64,000 bases of DNA from G963923955 sp963923955 (lineage in GTDB: Bacteria > Pseudomonadota > Gammaproteobacteria > Eutrophobiales > Eutrophobiaceae). The notes beneath the pieces are model-generated. The model was not told where the DNA came from. It did no database searches and was given only the letters and a program-made list of their open reading frames with translations. Positions 20,465-32,220 of this stretch are shown one piece after another. Where the stretch lies: the NCBI GenBank assembly GCA_963923955.1, contig OZ000552.1, forward strand, positions 372,001 through 436,000. The letters are read 5' to 3'. Every line of letters begins with the position of its first letter. Position 1 is the first letter of the stretch. The translations under genes and the position numbers were made by a program.

Positions 20465-21792
20465 GGCATGAACTCCCGGATGAGATCGGCATCGGGCAGT
20501 CTGCCGACGATGCTGTTCTCGAGCCGTCGGCGCAGCGGCGCAAGTGCCAGGCGGCGGATGACCTCATCAGCAAAGGCAAAGGTCAGCAGGCTGCGGGCGG
20601 TGGCCGCCTCAATCGCCCGCGCGCGCAGATAAAACAGCATGTTCTCATCCAACTGGCCGACGGTGGCCGCATGGCGGCATTGCACGTCATCAGCGTAGAT
20701 TTCTAACTCCGGCTTGGTGTCGATCTCGGCGGCATCAGACAACAGCAGGTTGGCATTGGTCTGGCCGGCATCGGTCTTTTGCGCCTGCTCGTGGACGATA
20801 ACCTTGCCGTTGAAGACGCCGCGCGCCTGTTCATCTAAGACGCCGCGATAATGCTCATCGCTGCGGGTGTGCGGGCTGCGGTGGTGCACCAGGGTATGGT
20901 TGTCGATGTGCTGCCTGCCGCCGGCTAGGTACAGGCCGTTCAAGGCCACTTCGGCACCGGCGGCAGCCAAGTCCACGTCCAGGTCGTTGCGGGCAATTGC
21001 GCCGCCTAGGGAAATGGCGTGGGACTCCACCCGGCTGTCGCGGCCTTGCCGGATGCTGCAATAGCCGATGTGAAAAGCGGCGCGGCTTTCCTGTTGCAAT
21101 TTATAATGCGCCAGTTGCGCGCCGGCCGCGGTGCTGACCTCGCTCACGGTGTTGGTCAAGTATTGGCTTTGAGTGAGGCCGACATAGCTCTCCACCACGC
21201 TCGCCTGCGCCTGGTGGCCTAAGACGATCAGGTTGCGCGGCTGCATGATCAGCGGCTCTGACTGCTTGCCGGCCACAAACAGCAGGCTGATCGGCGCCTT
21301 AATGGTGGTGTGATCGGGGATGTGGATGAAGGCGCCATCGGCGATGAAGGCGGTGTTTAGCGCGGCGAAGGCGTGTTTGTTGCTGTTAGCCAGCCGGGTG
21401 AGCCGCGCCGGCAATGCCTCGTTGCCCTTTTGCAGAACAGCGGCCAGGGAGTCCACCACGACCCCGGCGGGCAGCGCCTGGAGCTTGGATAATTCCGCGC
21501 AGAAGTGGCCGTTGACGAATACCAACTCGTGGCAGTGTAATTCCTGCAAGCGGAAGGGCGCGATCTGTTCTCGGTCTATGCCCTTAGCGCCATTTGATTT
21601 GGCGCTGCTGATGAAGCGCTCTCTGGTGATGGGCCTGATATTGGTGTATTTCCAATGCTCGTGTTTCAGGCTGGGGAAGCCGTCTTGCTGTAACACCGCC
21701 AGCGCCGCCTCCCGCCGCGCCTGCAACCAAGGCGCCGCCGCCGGATGATGGCGATATTCCGCCAGATAATGCTCAACCGCCGCCCGGCTCAT
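20461..21792 (-). CDS. sufD: Fe-S cluster assembly protein SufD
   Basis: 443 residues. Right-handed beta-helix core with the conserved SHAISLGGAIARNDLDVDL and HHRSPHTRSDEHYRGVLDEQARGVF segments (described here in parts), and the KTDAGQTNANLLLSDAAEID stretch typical of SufB/SufD. It forms the SufBC2D scaffold. Overlaps sufC by 4 bp. Confidence 0.96.
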   Translation of the reverse strand: MSRAAVEHYLAEYRHHPAAAPWLQARREAALAVLQQDGFPSLKHEHWKYTNIRPITRERFISSAKSNGAKGIDREQIAPFRLQELHCHELVFVNGHFCAELSKLQALPAGVVVDSLAAVLQKGNEALPARLTRLANSNKHAFAALNTAFIADGAFIHIPDHTTIKAPISLLFVAGKQSEPLIMQPRNLIVLGHQAQASVVESYVGLTQSQYLTNTVSEVSTAAGAQLAHYKLQQESRAAFHIGYCSIRQGRDSRVESHAISLGGAIARNDLDVDLAAAGAEVALNGLYLAGGRQHIDNHTLVHHRSPHTRSDEHYRGVLDEQARGVFNGKVIVHEQAQKTDAGQTNANLLLSDAAEIDTKPELEIYADDVQCRHAATVGQLDENMLFYLRARAIEAATARSLLTFAFADEVIRRLALAPLRRRLENSIVGRLPDADLIREFMP

Positions 21793-22541
21793 GCCGCCGC
21801 CTTCTCGCCAAGCCCGTCATAGCCCTGCTCTTCGAGTTGCCGCGCCAGCTCCTTGCCGCCGGACTGGACGATGCGTCCGCCGGTCAGCACATGCACATAA
21901 TCGGGCACGACATAATTGAGCAGGCGCTGATAATGAGTCACCATGATGATCGCACGCTCTTTGCTGCGCAGGGTGTTCACGCCTTCTGCCACGATCTTCA
22001 GCGCATCGATATCCAGCCCGGAATCGGTCTCATCCAAGATAGCCAGCTTCGGCTCCAGCACCGCCATCTGGAAGATCTCGTTGCGCTTTTTCTCGCCGCC
22101 GGAAAAGCCCTCATTCACCGAGCGGCTTAAGAGTTCCTCCTGCATCTTCACCAGCTTCATCTTCTCGCGCACGAGTGCGAGGAATTCGACCGCATCCAAT
22201 TCCTGCTCGCCGCGATGCTGGCGGACGGCGTTTAGCGCCGCTTTGAGCAGATAGACATTATTCACCCCCGGGATCTCCACCGGGTATTGAAAGGCCAGAA
22301 AAACGCCTTCGCGCGCGCGCGCTTCCGCCGCCATCGCCAGCAGATCTTGGCCGGCATAAGTAAGCGCATCGGCGCTGATCTTATAACCCTCGCGCCCGGC
22401 CAGCACATTGGCCAGCGTGCTCTTGCCGGAGCCGTTCGGGCCCATGATGGCATGCACCTCGCCGGCGCCCACCTCCAGGTCCAGCCCGTTTAGGATCTTC
22501 TTGTTTTCCACACTCGCATGCAGGTTTTTAATACTCAGCAT
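21789..22541 (-). CDS. sufC: Fe-S assembly ATPase SufC
   Basis: 250 residues. ABC-type ATPase with Walker A GPNGSGKST, signature SGGEKKRNE and Walker B LAILDETDSGLD. It drives rearrangement of the SufBCD scaffold. It is separated from sufB by a 40-bp spacer containing imperfect tandem repeats. Confidence 0.98.
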   Translation of the reverse strand: MLSIKNLHASVENKKILNGLDLEVGAGEVHAIMGPNGSGKSTLANVLAGREGYKISADALTYAGQDLLAMAAEARAREGVFLAFQYPVEIPGVNNVYLLKAALNAVRQHRGEQELDAVEFLALVREKMKLVKMQEELLSRSVNEGFSGGEKKRNEIFQMAVLEPKLAILDETDSGLDIDALKIVAEGVNTLRSKERAIIMVTHYQRLLNYVVPDYVHVLTGGRIVQSGGKELARQLEEQGYDGLGEKAAA

Positions 22542-22546
22542 AACTA

Positions 22547-22581
22547 TTGTCTGTCCTCCGTCTTCTGTCCCCCGTCCTCTG
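22547..22581. repeat. Imperfect 14-bp tandem repeat in the sufB-sufC gap
   Basis: Two and a half copies of CTGTCCYCCGTCYT. On the coding strand it reads as GGACAG/ACGGAGGAC purine-rich units; the copy nearest sufC could provide its ribosome-binding site. Low-complexity origin is possible. Confidence 0.6.
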
Positions 22582-24030
<1,449 letters not shown>

Positions 24031-24056
24031 GCTTCTCTCCAGTGCTTGTTGTCTGC

Positions 24057-24407
24057 TTATTGTCCGGCGGCCTCGGAAACAGTAAAACTCTCCCCGCAGC
24101 CGCAGGTCTCCCCGACATTGGGATTATTAAAACGAAAGCCCTCATTCACCCCCTCGCGCACATAGTCCAGTTCGGTGCCGGCCAGATAGGGCAGGCTTTG
24201 CTTATCAATCACGATCTTGATGCCGTCGGCCTCAAAGCATTGGTCGCTGTCATTCACCGCGGCCGCGGCCTCCACCACGTATTGATAGCCGGAGCAGCCG
24301 GTGGGTTTTACCCCGACTCGCAGGGCAAGGTCGCCGTCTTGGCTTCTTAAGTAGTTTTTGACATGGGCGGCTGCGCGCGGGGTTAATGAAATCTGTGTAT
24401 TTGTCAT
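24057..24407 (-). CDS. sufA: A-type iron-sulfur carrier (SufA/IscA/ErpA family)
   Basis: 116 residues with the three family cysteines, in PTGCSGYQY and [10 protein letters not shown]. It passes clusters to target apoproteins. Named sufA from its place between the regulator and sufB; sequence alone does not separate SufA from IscA. Confidence 0.9.
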   Translation of the reverse strand: MTNTQISLTPRAAAHVKNYLRSQDGDLALRVGVKPTGCSGYQYVVEAAAAVNDSDQCFEADGIKIVIDKQSLPYLAGTELDYVREGVNEGFRFNNPNVGETCGCGESFTVSEAAGQ

Positions 24408-24430
24408 GATGCTCTACCTTAAAAAATGTC

Positions 24431-24886
24431 TCATACCTGCATGTGCAACAGGGCGCTGTCCTGACGCCGCTGCACCTGTTTGACCTCCCGGCGCGCCACC
24501 AGGTCGGCTAAGCTGACCTCGCCCAGAAAGCCGGCGATGCGGCGGCTTAACTCTTCCCATAATTCATGGGTCAGGCAGCGCTCCTCGCCCTGGCAATTCT
24601 GCTTGCCGCCGCAACGGGTGGCGTCGACGGCTTCATCCACGGCGCGGATGACATCGGCGACTGTAATCGCCGCGGCCGAATGCGCCAATCCATACCCCCC
24701 GCCCGGGCCGCGGGCGCTGATCACCAGGCCCTGTTTGCGCAGGCGGGCGAAGAGTTGTTCTAAGTAAGACAGAGAAATCCCCTGCCGGGAGGCAATATCG
24801 GCCAGATTCACCGGTGCCCCGGCGTGATGCAGCGCCAGATCCAGCATCGCCGTGACCGCATAGCGGCCTTTCGTTGTCAGTCGCAT
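24431..24886 (-). CDS. iscR: Rrf2-family Fe-S sensing regulator IscR
   Basis: 151 residues. The winged-helix start [18 protein letters not shown] and the three cluster ligands C92, C98 and C104 match E. coli IscR in position. It should hold a [2Fe-2S] cluster and repress its own operon when clusters are plentiful. A near-consensus IscR type 1 site lies 56 bp upstream (24942-24966), supporting autoregulation. First gene of the SUF operon. Confidence 0.94.
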   Translation of the reverse strand: MRLTTKGRYAVTAMLDLALHHAGAPVNLADIASRQGISLSYLEQLFARLRKQGLVISARGPGGGYGLAHSAAAITVADVIRAVDEAVDATRCGGKQNCQGEERCLTHELWEELSRRIAGFLGEVSLADLVARREVKQVQRRQDSALLHMQV

Positions 24887-24941
24887 CGTTATATGAGGAC
24901 TCTTTCGTTTGCGTTTGCCTGAAAAGAAAAGGCAGGATCAC

Positions 24942-24966
24942 ATAACTGACTATTTTAGTCAAGTAT
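24942..24966 (-). promoter_or_regulatory. IscR type 1 operator upstream of iscR-suf
   Basis: The 25-bp site has core GACTAAAATAGTC flanked by ATACTT and AGTTAT, matching the published IscR type 1 consensus (ATASYYGACTRWWWYAGTCRRSTAT) at all but one position by my reading. TTGACT inside it can serve as the -35 box of the operon promoter. Confidence 0.85.
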
Positions 24967-25078
24967 ATTTCTGATTGTTTTGCTTAGGTTATTTGCTTCG
25001 TCTTTGGATAGGGCGGCAGCGCAGCGCACAGGCGGTGGCGGAATGTAATACGAAAGCCAGGCTGCCCCCCGTCGATGC

Positions 25079-25495
25079 TTAGGTCGGCGGAAGAAAGTGT
25101 TTCTGCTGCAAGTCGGGAACCACGCCGGCCAGATGACTGAAGTCCTTATCATGGTGTAACAGGATGAGTCGGTGCTCCAATGCACATTGTGCAATCAGGC
25201 AGTCGACGGATGAGCGCAGAGTTATACCCTGGCGGCGGCAGTTGAAATAAATCCACGCGGCGGCTTCATGGCTCTGCCGTGGGCGCACAAAGCGATAGAA
25301 GGTCTGCGTGGAAAAATACCTTTGTAGTTTCAAAAAACTGGCTTCGCTCCTGGCCCCTTGCAGGAGTTCCATATACACCTGATCGCAGAGTCCCACCGCC
25401 TGCGGCGTTGCCAGTAGTCTATCCAGAAAGGCCACCGCTGCGGTGTCCTCGGCCCTGATGTAATCAATCCAGACCGAGGTATCAACCAGATACAT
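25079..25495 (-). CDS. vapC: PIN-domain toxin, VapC family
   Basis: 138 residues. Acidic PIN residues are visible: Asp5 (LVDTSVWIDY), Glu43 (YMELLQG), Asp98 (SSVDCLIAQ) and Asp116 (HHDKDF). VapC toxins are ribonucleases, usually of tRNA. Starts 3 bp after the antitoxin stop, the usual coupled arrangement. Confidence 0.93.
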   Translation of the reverse strand: MYLVDTSVWIDYIRAEDTAAVAFLDRLLATPQAVGLCDQVYMELLQGARSEASFLKLQRYFSTQTFYRFVRPRQSHEAAAWIYFNCRRQGITLRSSVDCLIAQCALEHRLILLHHDKDFSHLAGVVPDLQQKHFLPPT

Positions 25496-25498
25496 GCC

Positions 25499-25699
25499 TC
25501 ACTCACCAGCGCGCAGGCGTTTGTAGTCATAATCCGCACACAATTCGTTCACGCCTTTTAACTCCCGTAAATCCAGCCGCTTCCGATTGGCCACGAACTC
25601 CCGCAAGGCCACGTCAACAAGCTCACGCTTGGTCTTGATATGGCTTAAGGCCTGGGCTTCTGCAACAAGCTGATCATTGAGCACGATATTAGTTCGCAT
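25499..25699 (-). CDS. vapB: VapB-family antitoxin
   Basis: 66 residues from the ATG at 25699. MRTNIVLNDQLVAEAQALS is a ribbon-helix-helix DNA-binding start; the C-terminal part (NELCADYDYKRLRAG) would wrap the toxin. A perfect palindrome 23 bp upstream is the likely autorepression site. Confidence 0.9.
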   Translation of the reverse strand: MRTNIVLNDQLVAEAQALSHIKTKRELVDVALREFVANRKRLDLRELKGVNELCADYDYKRLRAGE

Positions 25700-25721
25700 T
25701 TTTCTACACCTTAAAATGTGT

Positions 25722-25737
25722 TTATACAGGTGTATAA
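25722..25737. promoter_or_regulatory. VapBC operator palindrome
   Basis: Perfect TTATACA-GG-TGTATAA palindrome ahead of vapB. It contains TATA-type -10 sequences, so bound VapBC would block transcription. Confidence 0.7.
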
Positions 25738-25825
25738 TGCTCACAGAGTGCGTCTTTTGCAAGCACTTTTTAAGCAAGGTACAGTTCAGGCCGTCTTTGT
25801 ATGGACGGGTTTTTATGTCTGCGCC

Positions 25826-26866
25826 TCAGCCCACGGCAAACCGGGCGATGGTCTGTTGATAGGTCTCTTCAAATTGCGGGATGATTTTTTCTATAAAGTA
25901 CTTGTCTTTGTAAAGCTTCAGCGCGGCTCGTGCCCGCGCCGTCCTGCCGGCCGGATCATTGATCGCTCTTTCCAGGGCGGCCAGCAGGGCATCCGCATTA
26001 CCCGGTTCGCATAACCAGGCGCATGACTCATCCAGCACCTCGCCCGGCCCCTGGCACCTTGCCGCCACGATCGGCAGGCCGCAGGCCATGGCCTCCAAGA
26101 CCGCAATGCCGAAGGGTTCGTCCCGGGAAGGCAGCACAAAAAGGTCGCCCGGCAGCAGAAAATCACGGACATTGTCCTGCCAGCCGGCAAGCTGCACCCG
26201 GTCTTGCAAGTTGTGCTGCGCCATCAGTTTTTCCAAGTTTTCCCGCTCCGGCCCCTCACCAGCAAGGCGCAGATTGATTTGTCTATCAGCAAGGCGCGCC
26301 AGGGCCTGCAGCAACAGGTCAAAGCCCTTTTTGTGCACAAAGCGGCCGTGGCTCACCAGCGTCTTTACCTCTTTCCGCGGCTTGATTTCCGCCACCGGCG
26401 GGAATGCGGAAAAGTTCCGGATCAGCCGAATCTTCTCCGCAGTGATGCCGTGGGCGAGAAGGTAGTCATACTGCGCCCGGGTGGCCGGGATGAATGTATC
26501 GACCTGTTTGTAGTATTTCAGCTTGATAAAATTGTGCGTGTGCGCCAGCAGGGGGATTTGCAATTTGGCGGTGGCCTTGCCGGCGATATGGGCGCCGCGG
26601 GCCAGATGCGCCTGCACCACCTCGGGCTGATGTCGGGCCAAGATGGCGCTGATCTTTTGCACGATGAAGGGATCCCAGCTGCCCAGCACGGACACCGCAT
26701 AATGCTCTATCCCCGGCGTCGCCTGCAAGAGCCGGCCCGCCACCGAACCGGCATGGGAGATGGCGATGAGTTCATGGCCGCGCGCGGCCAGTTTGCTGCT
26801 CAAGTCAACATAATAGCGCTCGGCACCACCGAAGTCCTTGGCGAGCATTATTTGGCAGATTTTCAT
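25826..26866 (-). CDS. GT4-family glycosyltransferase
   Basis: 346 residues from the ATG at 26866 (the frame continues upstream into the neighbour). GT-B fold: N-terminal MKICQIMLAKDFGGAERYYV, linker near 158-166 (AEIKPRKEV), and C-terminal nucleotide-sugar domain with the EPFGIAVLEAMACGLPIVA E-x7-E motif. It is a paralogue of the phase-variable gene at 28208-29300, and its interdomain linker holds no homopolymer. Last gene of the glycan run, 11 bp after the previous stop. Sugar specificity unknown. Confidence 0.92.
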   Translation of the reverse strand: MKICQIMLAKDFGGAERYYVDLSSKLAARGHELIAISHAGSVAGRLLQATPGIEHYAVSVLGSWDPFIVQKISAILARHQPEVVQAHLARGAHIAGKATAKLQIPLLAHTHNFIKLKYYKQVDTFIPATRAQYDYLLAHGITAEKIRLIRNFSAFPPVAEIKPRKEVKTLVSHGRFVHKKGFDLLLQALARLADRQINLRLAGEGPERENLEKLMAQHNLQDRVQLAGWQDNVRDFLLPGDLFVLPSRDEPFGIAVLEAMACGLPIVAARCQGPGEVLDESCAWLCEPGNADALLAALERAINDPAGRTARARAALKLYKDKYFIEKIIPQFEETYQQTIARFAVG

Positions 26867-26877
26867 GGCCGCCCGCC

Positions 26878-28138
<1,261 letters not shown>

Positions 28139-28207
28139 GGTGTTTGCTCTGCCCTGCCCCCGCTAAGGCCGGGCATTCGTCCTAAGGATAAAAATACGCC
28201 GAGTTTG

Positions 28208-29300
28208 TCATTGCACACCGTTCTCTCGCCGCGCTGAAGACACAGCCAGTTGTCGATACAGTGCCTCAAATTTCAGCACCGCCTTATCCAGGGTGTAGCT
28301 ATCTTTGTACAGCTGCAAGGCCCTCTCGGCGCGTGCCTGTCTGCCGACAGGATCGGCCAGCGCCTGCGCCATTGCCTCAGCCAGAGAGTCTGCGTTGTCT
28401 GCCGCACAGAACCAGGCGCTCGCTGCATCCAGGATCTCCCGCGGCCCGTCACAGTTTGTGGTGACGATGGGAATGCCACAGGCCATCGCCTCCAGCAGGA
28501 CAATGCCAAAGGGTTCATAGCGGGAAGGCAACACAAACAGATCGCCTTGCAACAGAAAATCACGCACCTCGTGCCGCCAGCCGACCAGCCGTACCCGGTC
28601 TTGTAGTTGGTATTCTGCGACTAATTCCTGAATGCGCTTACGCTCCTTGCCATCACCGGCAAGAAAAAGCCGTATGTTCTGCGGCTTGAGCTTCGCCACC
28701 GCCGCCAACAGCACATCAAAACCCTTCGCATCGTCAAAACGACCCAGACTGACGATCGTTTTCACCCCCCCCCCCCCCCCCCCCCCGCAATTTGACGCGC
28801 TCCACTGCGTCCAAGGCCGAGAAGTTGGGGATCAGGCTGATTTTCTCTGCCGGAATATGCTGGCTTCTCAGGTAGTGATGTATCGTCGCTGTGGGCGGGA
28901 TGAAGAGATCAACATGGCGGAAATACTTCAGTTTAACATAGTCATTATGCACATGAGCGACCAGCGGGAGCCCCAGTTTTTTGGCCGCCTTGCCGCCATA
29001 ATAGATGGCCGGGAGTTGCTGTGCCTGCACCACATCGGGCTTAAAGCGGGTGAGGATACGCTCTATTTTGCCGGCGACAAAGGGGTGCCACTTCTTGATC
29101 TTGAAGGCGCGCAGCGGCGACAGTGCGGCCTGTTGTAAGTTAGGTGTGGCTTGAAACATGGCCTCACACTCGGTGCCGCGCACTGCTACAGCCAACACCT
29201 CATGGCCGCGTTCAACCAGTGCCCTGGTCAGGTCAACTGCATAACGTTCAACCCCGCCAAACTTTTTTCTGCGGGTTAATATTAGCTGGCAGATTTTCAT
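28208..29300 (-). pseudogene. Phase-variable GT4 glycosyltransferase, frameshifted (OFF) at a 22-bp tract
   Basis: Starting at the ATG at 29300 (AGGAG six bases upstream) the N-terminal Rossmann half reads through residue 172 (VERVKLR), then 22 C on the plus strand throw it out of frame, ending soon after in GENDRQSGSF. The C-terminal half (TIVSLGRFDDAKGFDVLL to 28208, with EPFGIVLLEAMACGIPIV) is intact in another frame. A tract of 21 or 24 would give about 363 residues joined by a polyglycine linker. The intact paralogue at 25826 shows that the tract sits exactly in the linker between the two Rossmann domains. Confidence 0.85.
28765..28786. repeat. 22-bp poly-C tract (poly-G on the coding strand)
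   Basis: Uninterrupted; encodes polyglycine. Present length is one base more than a multiple of three from the in-frame state. Confidence 0.9.
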
Positions 29301-29323
29301 CATTGTCTCCTCATGCGTAGTGT

Positions 29324-30223
29324 TTATGAATGTCTCGCTTGCAGGGCCTGTAAAAGTTCATCAACGTGATCATGCCAATTCTTATCCGCAGCAAGAGCAG
29401 ACAAGGTGTCTTTGTGCAGCGCCGCGCGCCAGGGCATGGGGCTGGGCAGCAGGTTCAGGGTGAGCGCATAGCGGTCACCGCGCAGTGGGCTGAGGCCGCG
29501 ATGCAAGACCTGCGCCGGCTGGAACAGGATGCCCTCACCGGCGCGCAGCTCTTTCTTATGCGTTACGATCGGCCGTCCGGCGAGCGCCTCCAGGTGCCCG
29601 ACATCGCTGGTGCGGGTCTTGGTCCAGCCGAACACATAGCCGCGCTCGCCCACGCTGCGGGTGTCGTCTAAATCAATAAACTCGGTGTTGCCGCCGTGCT
29701 CGCTGCTGGCGTTCAGATAGACGATCAGCTTCAAATGCTGGGTCGGCCCCTTGTCGCAATGCCAGGAGAAAGAGACGAGGTCCTGCTGCGCCGTCTTGCG
29801 CGCAACCGAGAAGGTGAGCCAGTGCACCAGGTATTCGCTCTGGAAAAAATGCTTGAGCGCGGCATCAAGCTCGGCCGTGAACAGCCGCGCCAGCAAGGGC
29901 TCCAGCAGCCTGATGTCGGTCAGCCGCTGGAAGTGGCTCTTGCTGCCTTGCCGGATGCCGTCAAGCCGGTGCGAAGCAGCAACAGAGTCGATCAGCGCCG
30001 CGGCCGCGGCAGGCTCCAGCACGTCCAGATAATCAAAGCCGCGCGCATTGAGCAGGCGATGTCCGCCATCAGCCACCGGGCGCGCCAGTTGCGCCCGGCA
30101 AAGCGTGTGGTAGCGTTCGTAGCCGCGCCCGATGTCGTACTCCCGCAGGGTGCGCTGCATGCGCTGCGGGTCGCGCTCGCGCTTGTAGAAACGATTGATC
30201 AGCGCCAGCAGTCGCTGCTTCAT
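29324..30223 (-). CDS. 2OG-Fe(II) oxygenase-like protein
   Basis: 299 residues. Double-stranded beta-helix signature: H155-x-D157 in SFSWHCDKGP, distal His241 in QVLHRGLSP and Arg251 in GDRYALTLNL, spaced as in phytanoyl-CoA-hydroxylase-like enzymes. It would hydroxylate a small substrate using 2-oxoglutarate and Fe(II). Its start overlaps the ABC-exporter stop (ATGA), so it belongs to the glycan operon and may modify a sugar or lipid there. Substrate unknown. Confidence 0.8.
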   Translation of the reverse strand: MKQRLLALINRFYKRERDPQRMQRTLREYDIGRGYERYHTLCRAQLARPVADGGHRLLNARGFDYLDVLEPAAAAALIDSVAASHRLDGIRQGSKSHFQRLTDIRLLEPLLARLFTAELDAALKHFFQSEYLVHWLTFSVARKTAQQDLVSFSWHCDKGPTQHLKLIVYLNASSEHGGNTEFIDLDDTRSVGERGYVFGWTKTRTSDVGHLEALAGRPIVTHKKELRAGEGILFQPAQVLHRGLSPLRGDRYALTLNLLPSPMPWRAALHKDTLSALAADKNWHDHVDELLQALQARHS

Positions 30224-31947
30224 GGCGCGGCCGGCACAGGCGTGGCGGCCGCGCTCGCCACCAACTCGGCGCGGCCGTTCCTTAACTGATACAGCTGATC
30301 GGCGGCGGCGTTTAGGCGCGGCTGGTGCGACACGGCGATGATGGTCATCTCCCCGGCCAGCTGGCGCAGGGTGGCGCAGATGGTGGCCTCGCTGGCCGCA
30401 TCCAGGGCGCTGGTCGGCTCATCCAGGATCAGCAGCTTCGGGCGATGCGCCAGCGCGCGGGCAATCGCAATGCGTTGGCGCTGGCCGCCAGACAGCCGCC
30501 CACCGCGCTCGCCAACAATGGTGTCCGCCCCTTCCGGCAGCGCTTGTACGTACTCCCACACGCCGGCCTGGCGCAGCGCCCGCTCAGCATCGCTTGCTGT
30601 GAGCGCCGCTTCGCCGATGAGGATGTTGTGCAGGATGCTATCATGCAGCAGCACCGTGTCTTGGGAGACATAGCCGATCATGCGCCGCCAGGCGTGCAGG
30701 TCTAATTCCGGCAAGGCAACGCCGTCGATCAGCACCTGACCGGCTCGCGGCTGCAACAGGCCGCAGAGCAGGTCGATCAAGGTGCTCTTGCCGCTGCCGG
30801 AGGGGCCGCTGATGGCGATGAAGGCGCCGGCCGGGATGTCCAGCGCCAGCCCGGCGAACAGCGGCGGCTGTGCCTTCTCCCGGCCATAGTCAAAACGAAT
30901 GTCGGCCAAGCGGATGCTCTGCGCCAGCGAGGGCGGCCTGGTACCCATCGGCGGCTCGGCCGCGCGGCGGGCATCGGCGGCTGCGGCCAGCAGCGACCAA
31001 TAGGCCGTTTCCACCACACGCAGCTTTTGAAACTCGCGCTGGGTCTTGTTCAACAGGCCCAGTACGCGGGCGAGCAGGAAGGCCAGCACCAGCACTGAGG
31101 ACAGGCTCAGCTGCCAGATGCCAACGGCAAGGTACAGGCCGACCGCGGCGAGCGCCGCCAACATCGGCTCTTGCAGCGCCCGCAGCGCCTCGGTGCTGAT
31201 CACCTCGCGCCGTATGTTTTTCTCCAGCGCCGCGGTCTGCTCACGCAAGATGGTATCGGCCACCTTATCGCGCGCCATCGCCTTTAGGGATTTCACCGAG
31301 CCTAGTACGTCGCTGAGGTAACTCAACAGGGATTTTAACAGGCGCGTCTGCCCGGCCCCGGCGCGCCCGGCTGCGCGCACCAGGCGGTGCAGTGCGCCTA
31401 AGAAGATCAGGCCGATGCCTAACGAGATAAGCGTGGCCCACCAGGAGATCAGCAGCGCCACGCCGGCATAGACCAGCACCTGTACGCCTAAAGCGATGAC
31501 CCGGGCGCCGTGCTGGAAGCCGGTGGCGGCGCGGTAGGCTTCCGTTGCGATGGCATTCGCCAGCGCGCCGGTGTGCTGGCGCAGGTAGAACTGCCAGCGG
31601 CTGGCGAGCAGCGCCTCGATGAGTTCCAGGCGCAGGGCGGTGGCCACGCCGGCCACGCTGTAGCCGACCTGGCGATAGGCGGCCAAGAGCAGCAGGCTGC
31701 GGATGAGGATGCCGCCGACCACGATGCCGAGCAGTACGCCGATGGTGGGGTCGATGCGCAGGTAGGCCAGTTGCTTGACGATGAAGGCGCCCAGGCCCGA
31801 CTGCGGGGCATCGCCGCCGGCGATGGACAAAAGTGGCAGCAGGGTGCCGAGGCTCAAACCCTCGGCCAGGCCGGCGACCAAGAAGGCCAGCAGCACGATG
31901 ACGCTGCGCCGTGGATAGGCGAGCAAAAAGGCTTTTAGGGTTTTCAT
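30220..31947 (-). CDS. ABC exporter, fused membrane and ATPase domains (MsbA/PglK-like)
   Basis: 575 residues from the ATG at 31947; a GTG five codons earlier is possible. Six membrane helices in the first 310 residues, then an ATPase domain with Walker A GPSGSGKST, signature LSGGQRQRIAIARAL and Walker B LLILDEPTSALD. Type IV ABC exporters of this layout flip lipids or lipid-linked oligosaccharides. Its place among glycosyltransferases suggests export of the glycan or its lipid carrier. Confidence 0.92.
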   Translation of the reverse strand: MKTLKAFLLAYPRRSVIVLLAFLVAGLAEGLSLGTLLPLLSIAGGDAPQSGLGAFIVKQLAYLRIDPTIGVLLGIVVGGILIRSLLLLAAYRQVGYSVAGVATALRLELIEALLASRWQFYLRQHTGALANAIATEAYRAATGFQHGARVIALGVQVLVYAGVALLISWWATLISLGIGLIFLGALHRLVRAAGRAGAGQTRLLKSLLSYLSDVLGSVKSLKAMARDKVADTILREQTAALEKNIRREVISTEALRALQEPMLAALAAVGLYLAVGIWQLSLSSVLVLAFLLARVLGLLNKTQREFQKLRVVETAYWSLLAAAADARRAAEPPMGTRPPSLAQSIRLADIRFDYGREKAQPPLFAGLALDIPAGAFIAISGPSGSGKSTLIDLLCGLLQPRAGQVLIDGVALPELDLHAWRRMIGYVSQDTVLLHDSILHNILIGEAALTASDAERALRQAGVWEYVQALPEGADTIVGERGGRLSGGQRQRIAIARALAHRPKLLILDEPTSALDAASEATICATLRQLAGEMTIIAVSHQPRLNAAADQLYQLRNGRAELVASAAATPVPAAP

Positions 31948-32220
31948 GGGGCGGGTCGCCAACGCTCAGGCATGGTATCCACCGGGCAGGCATGGGCGAG
32001 TAAGGCTCATCTTTAAGATTTTCATGCGGCGGGTTGCCGCGCTTCAGGTACGGCAGCGGCCGAGCGGGCGGAAGGGCCGGTGTGGGCGAGCAAGATTTTC
32101 ATCGCTCCGGCTTCGCGGAAGGTTGCCGAATGGGACGCAGGCGGGGACAGAAAGACCGTTAGAGCGCTCATCGTTCCGGCCGCTGCTCAAGTTGTTGGTT
32201 GATCTGCAAAATCAGGACGC
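31948..32220 (-). other. Chain of overlapping mini-ORFs between the ABC exporter and neuA fusion (gene scars?)
   Basis: Reading on the minus strand, the NeuA-fusion stop is followed at once by ATGAGCGTCCTG..., an 18-residue ORF ending LEQRPER, almost the same tail as the gene before it (GRQPER). Its stop overlaps the next ATG, a 49-residue ORF with an internal MKILLAHTG start, ending RQPAA; its stop overlaps MKILKMSLTRPCL...; then MPERWRPAP, whose stop overlaps the exporter's MKTLKAF. The repeated ATGAAAATCTT-type starts and PER/RQP tails look like fused beginnings and ends of deleted genes. Confidence 0.5.
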
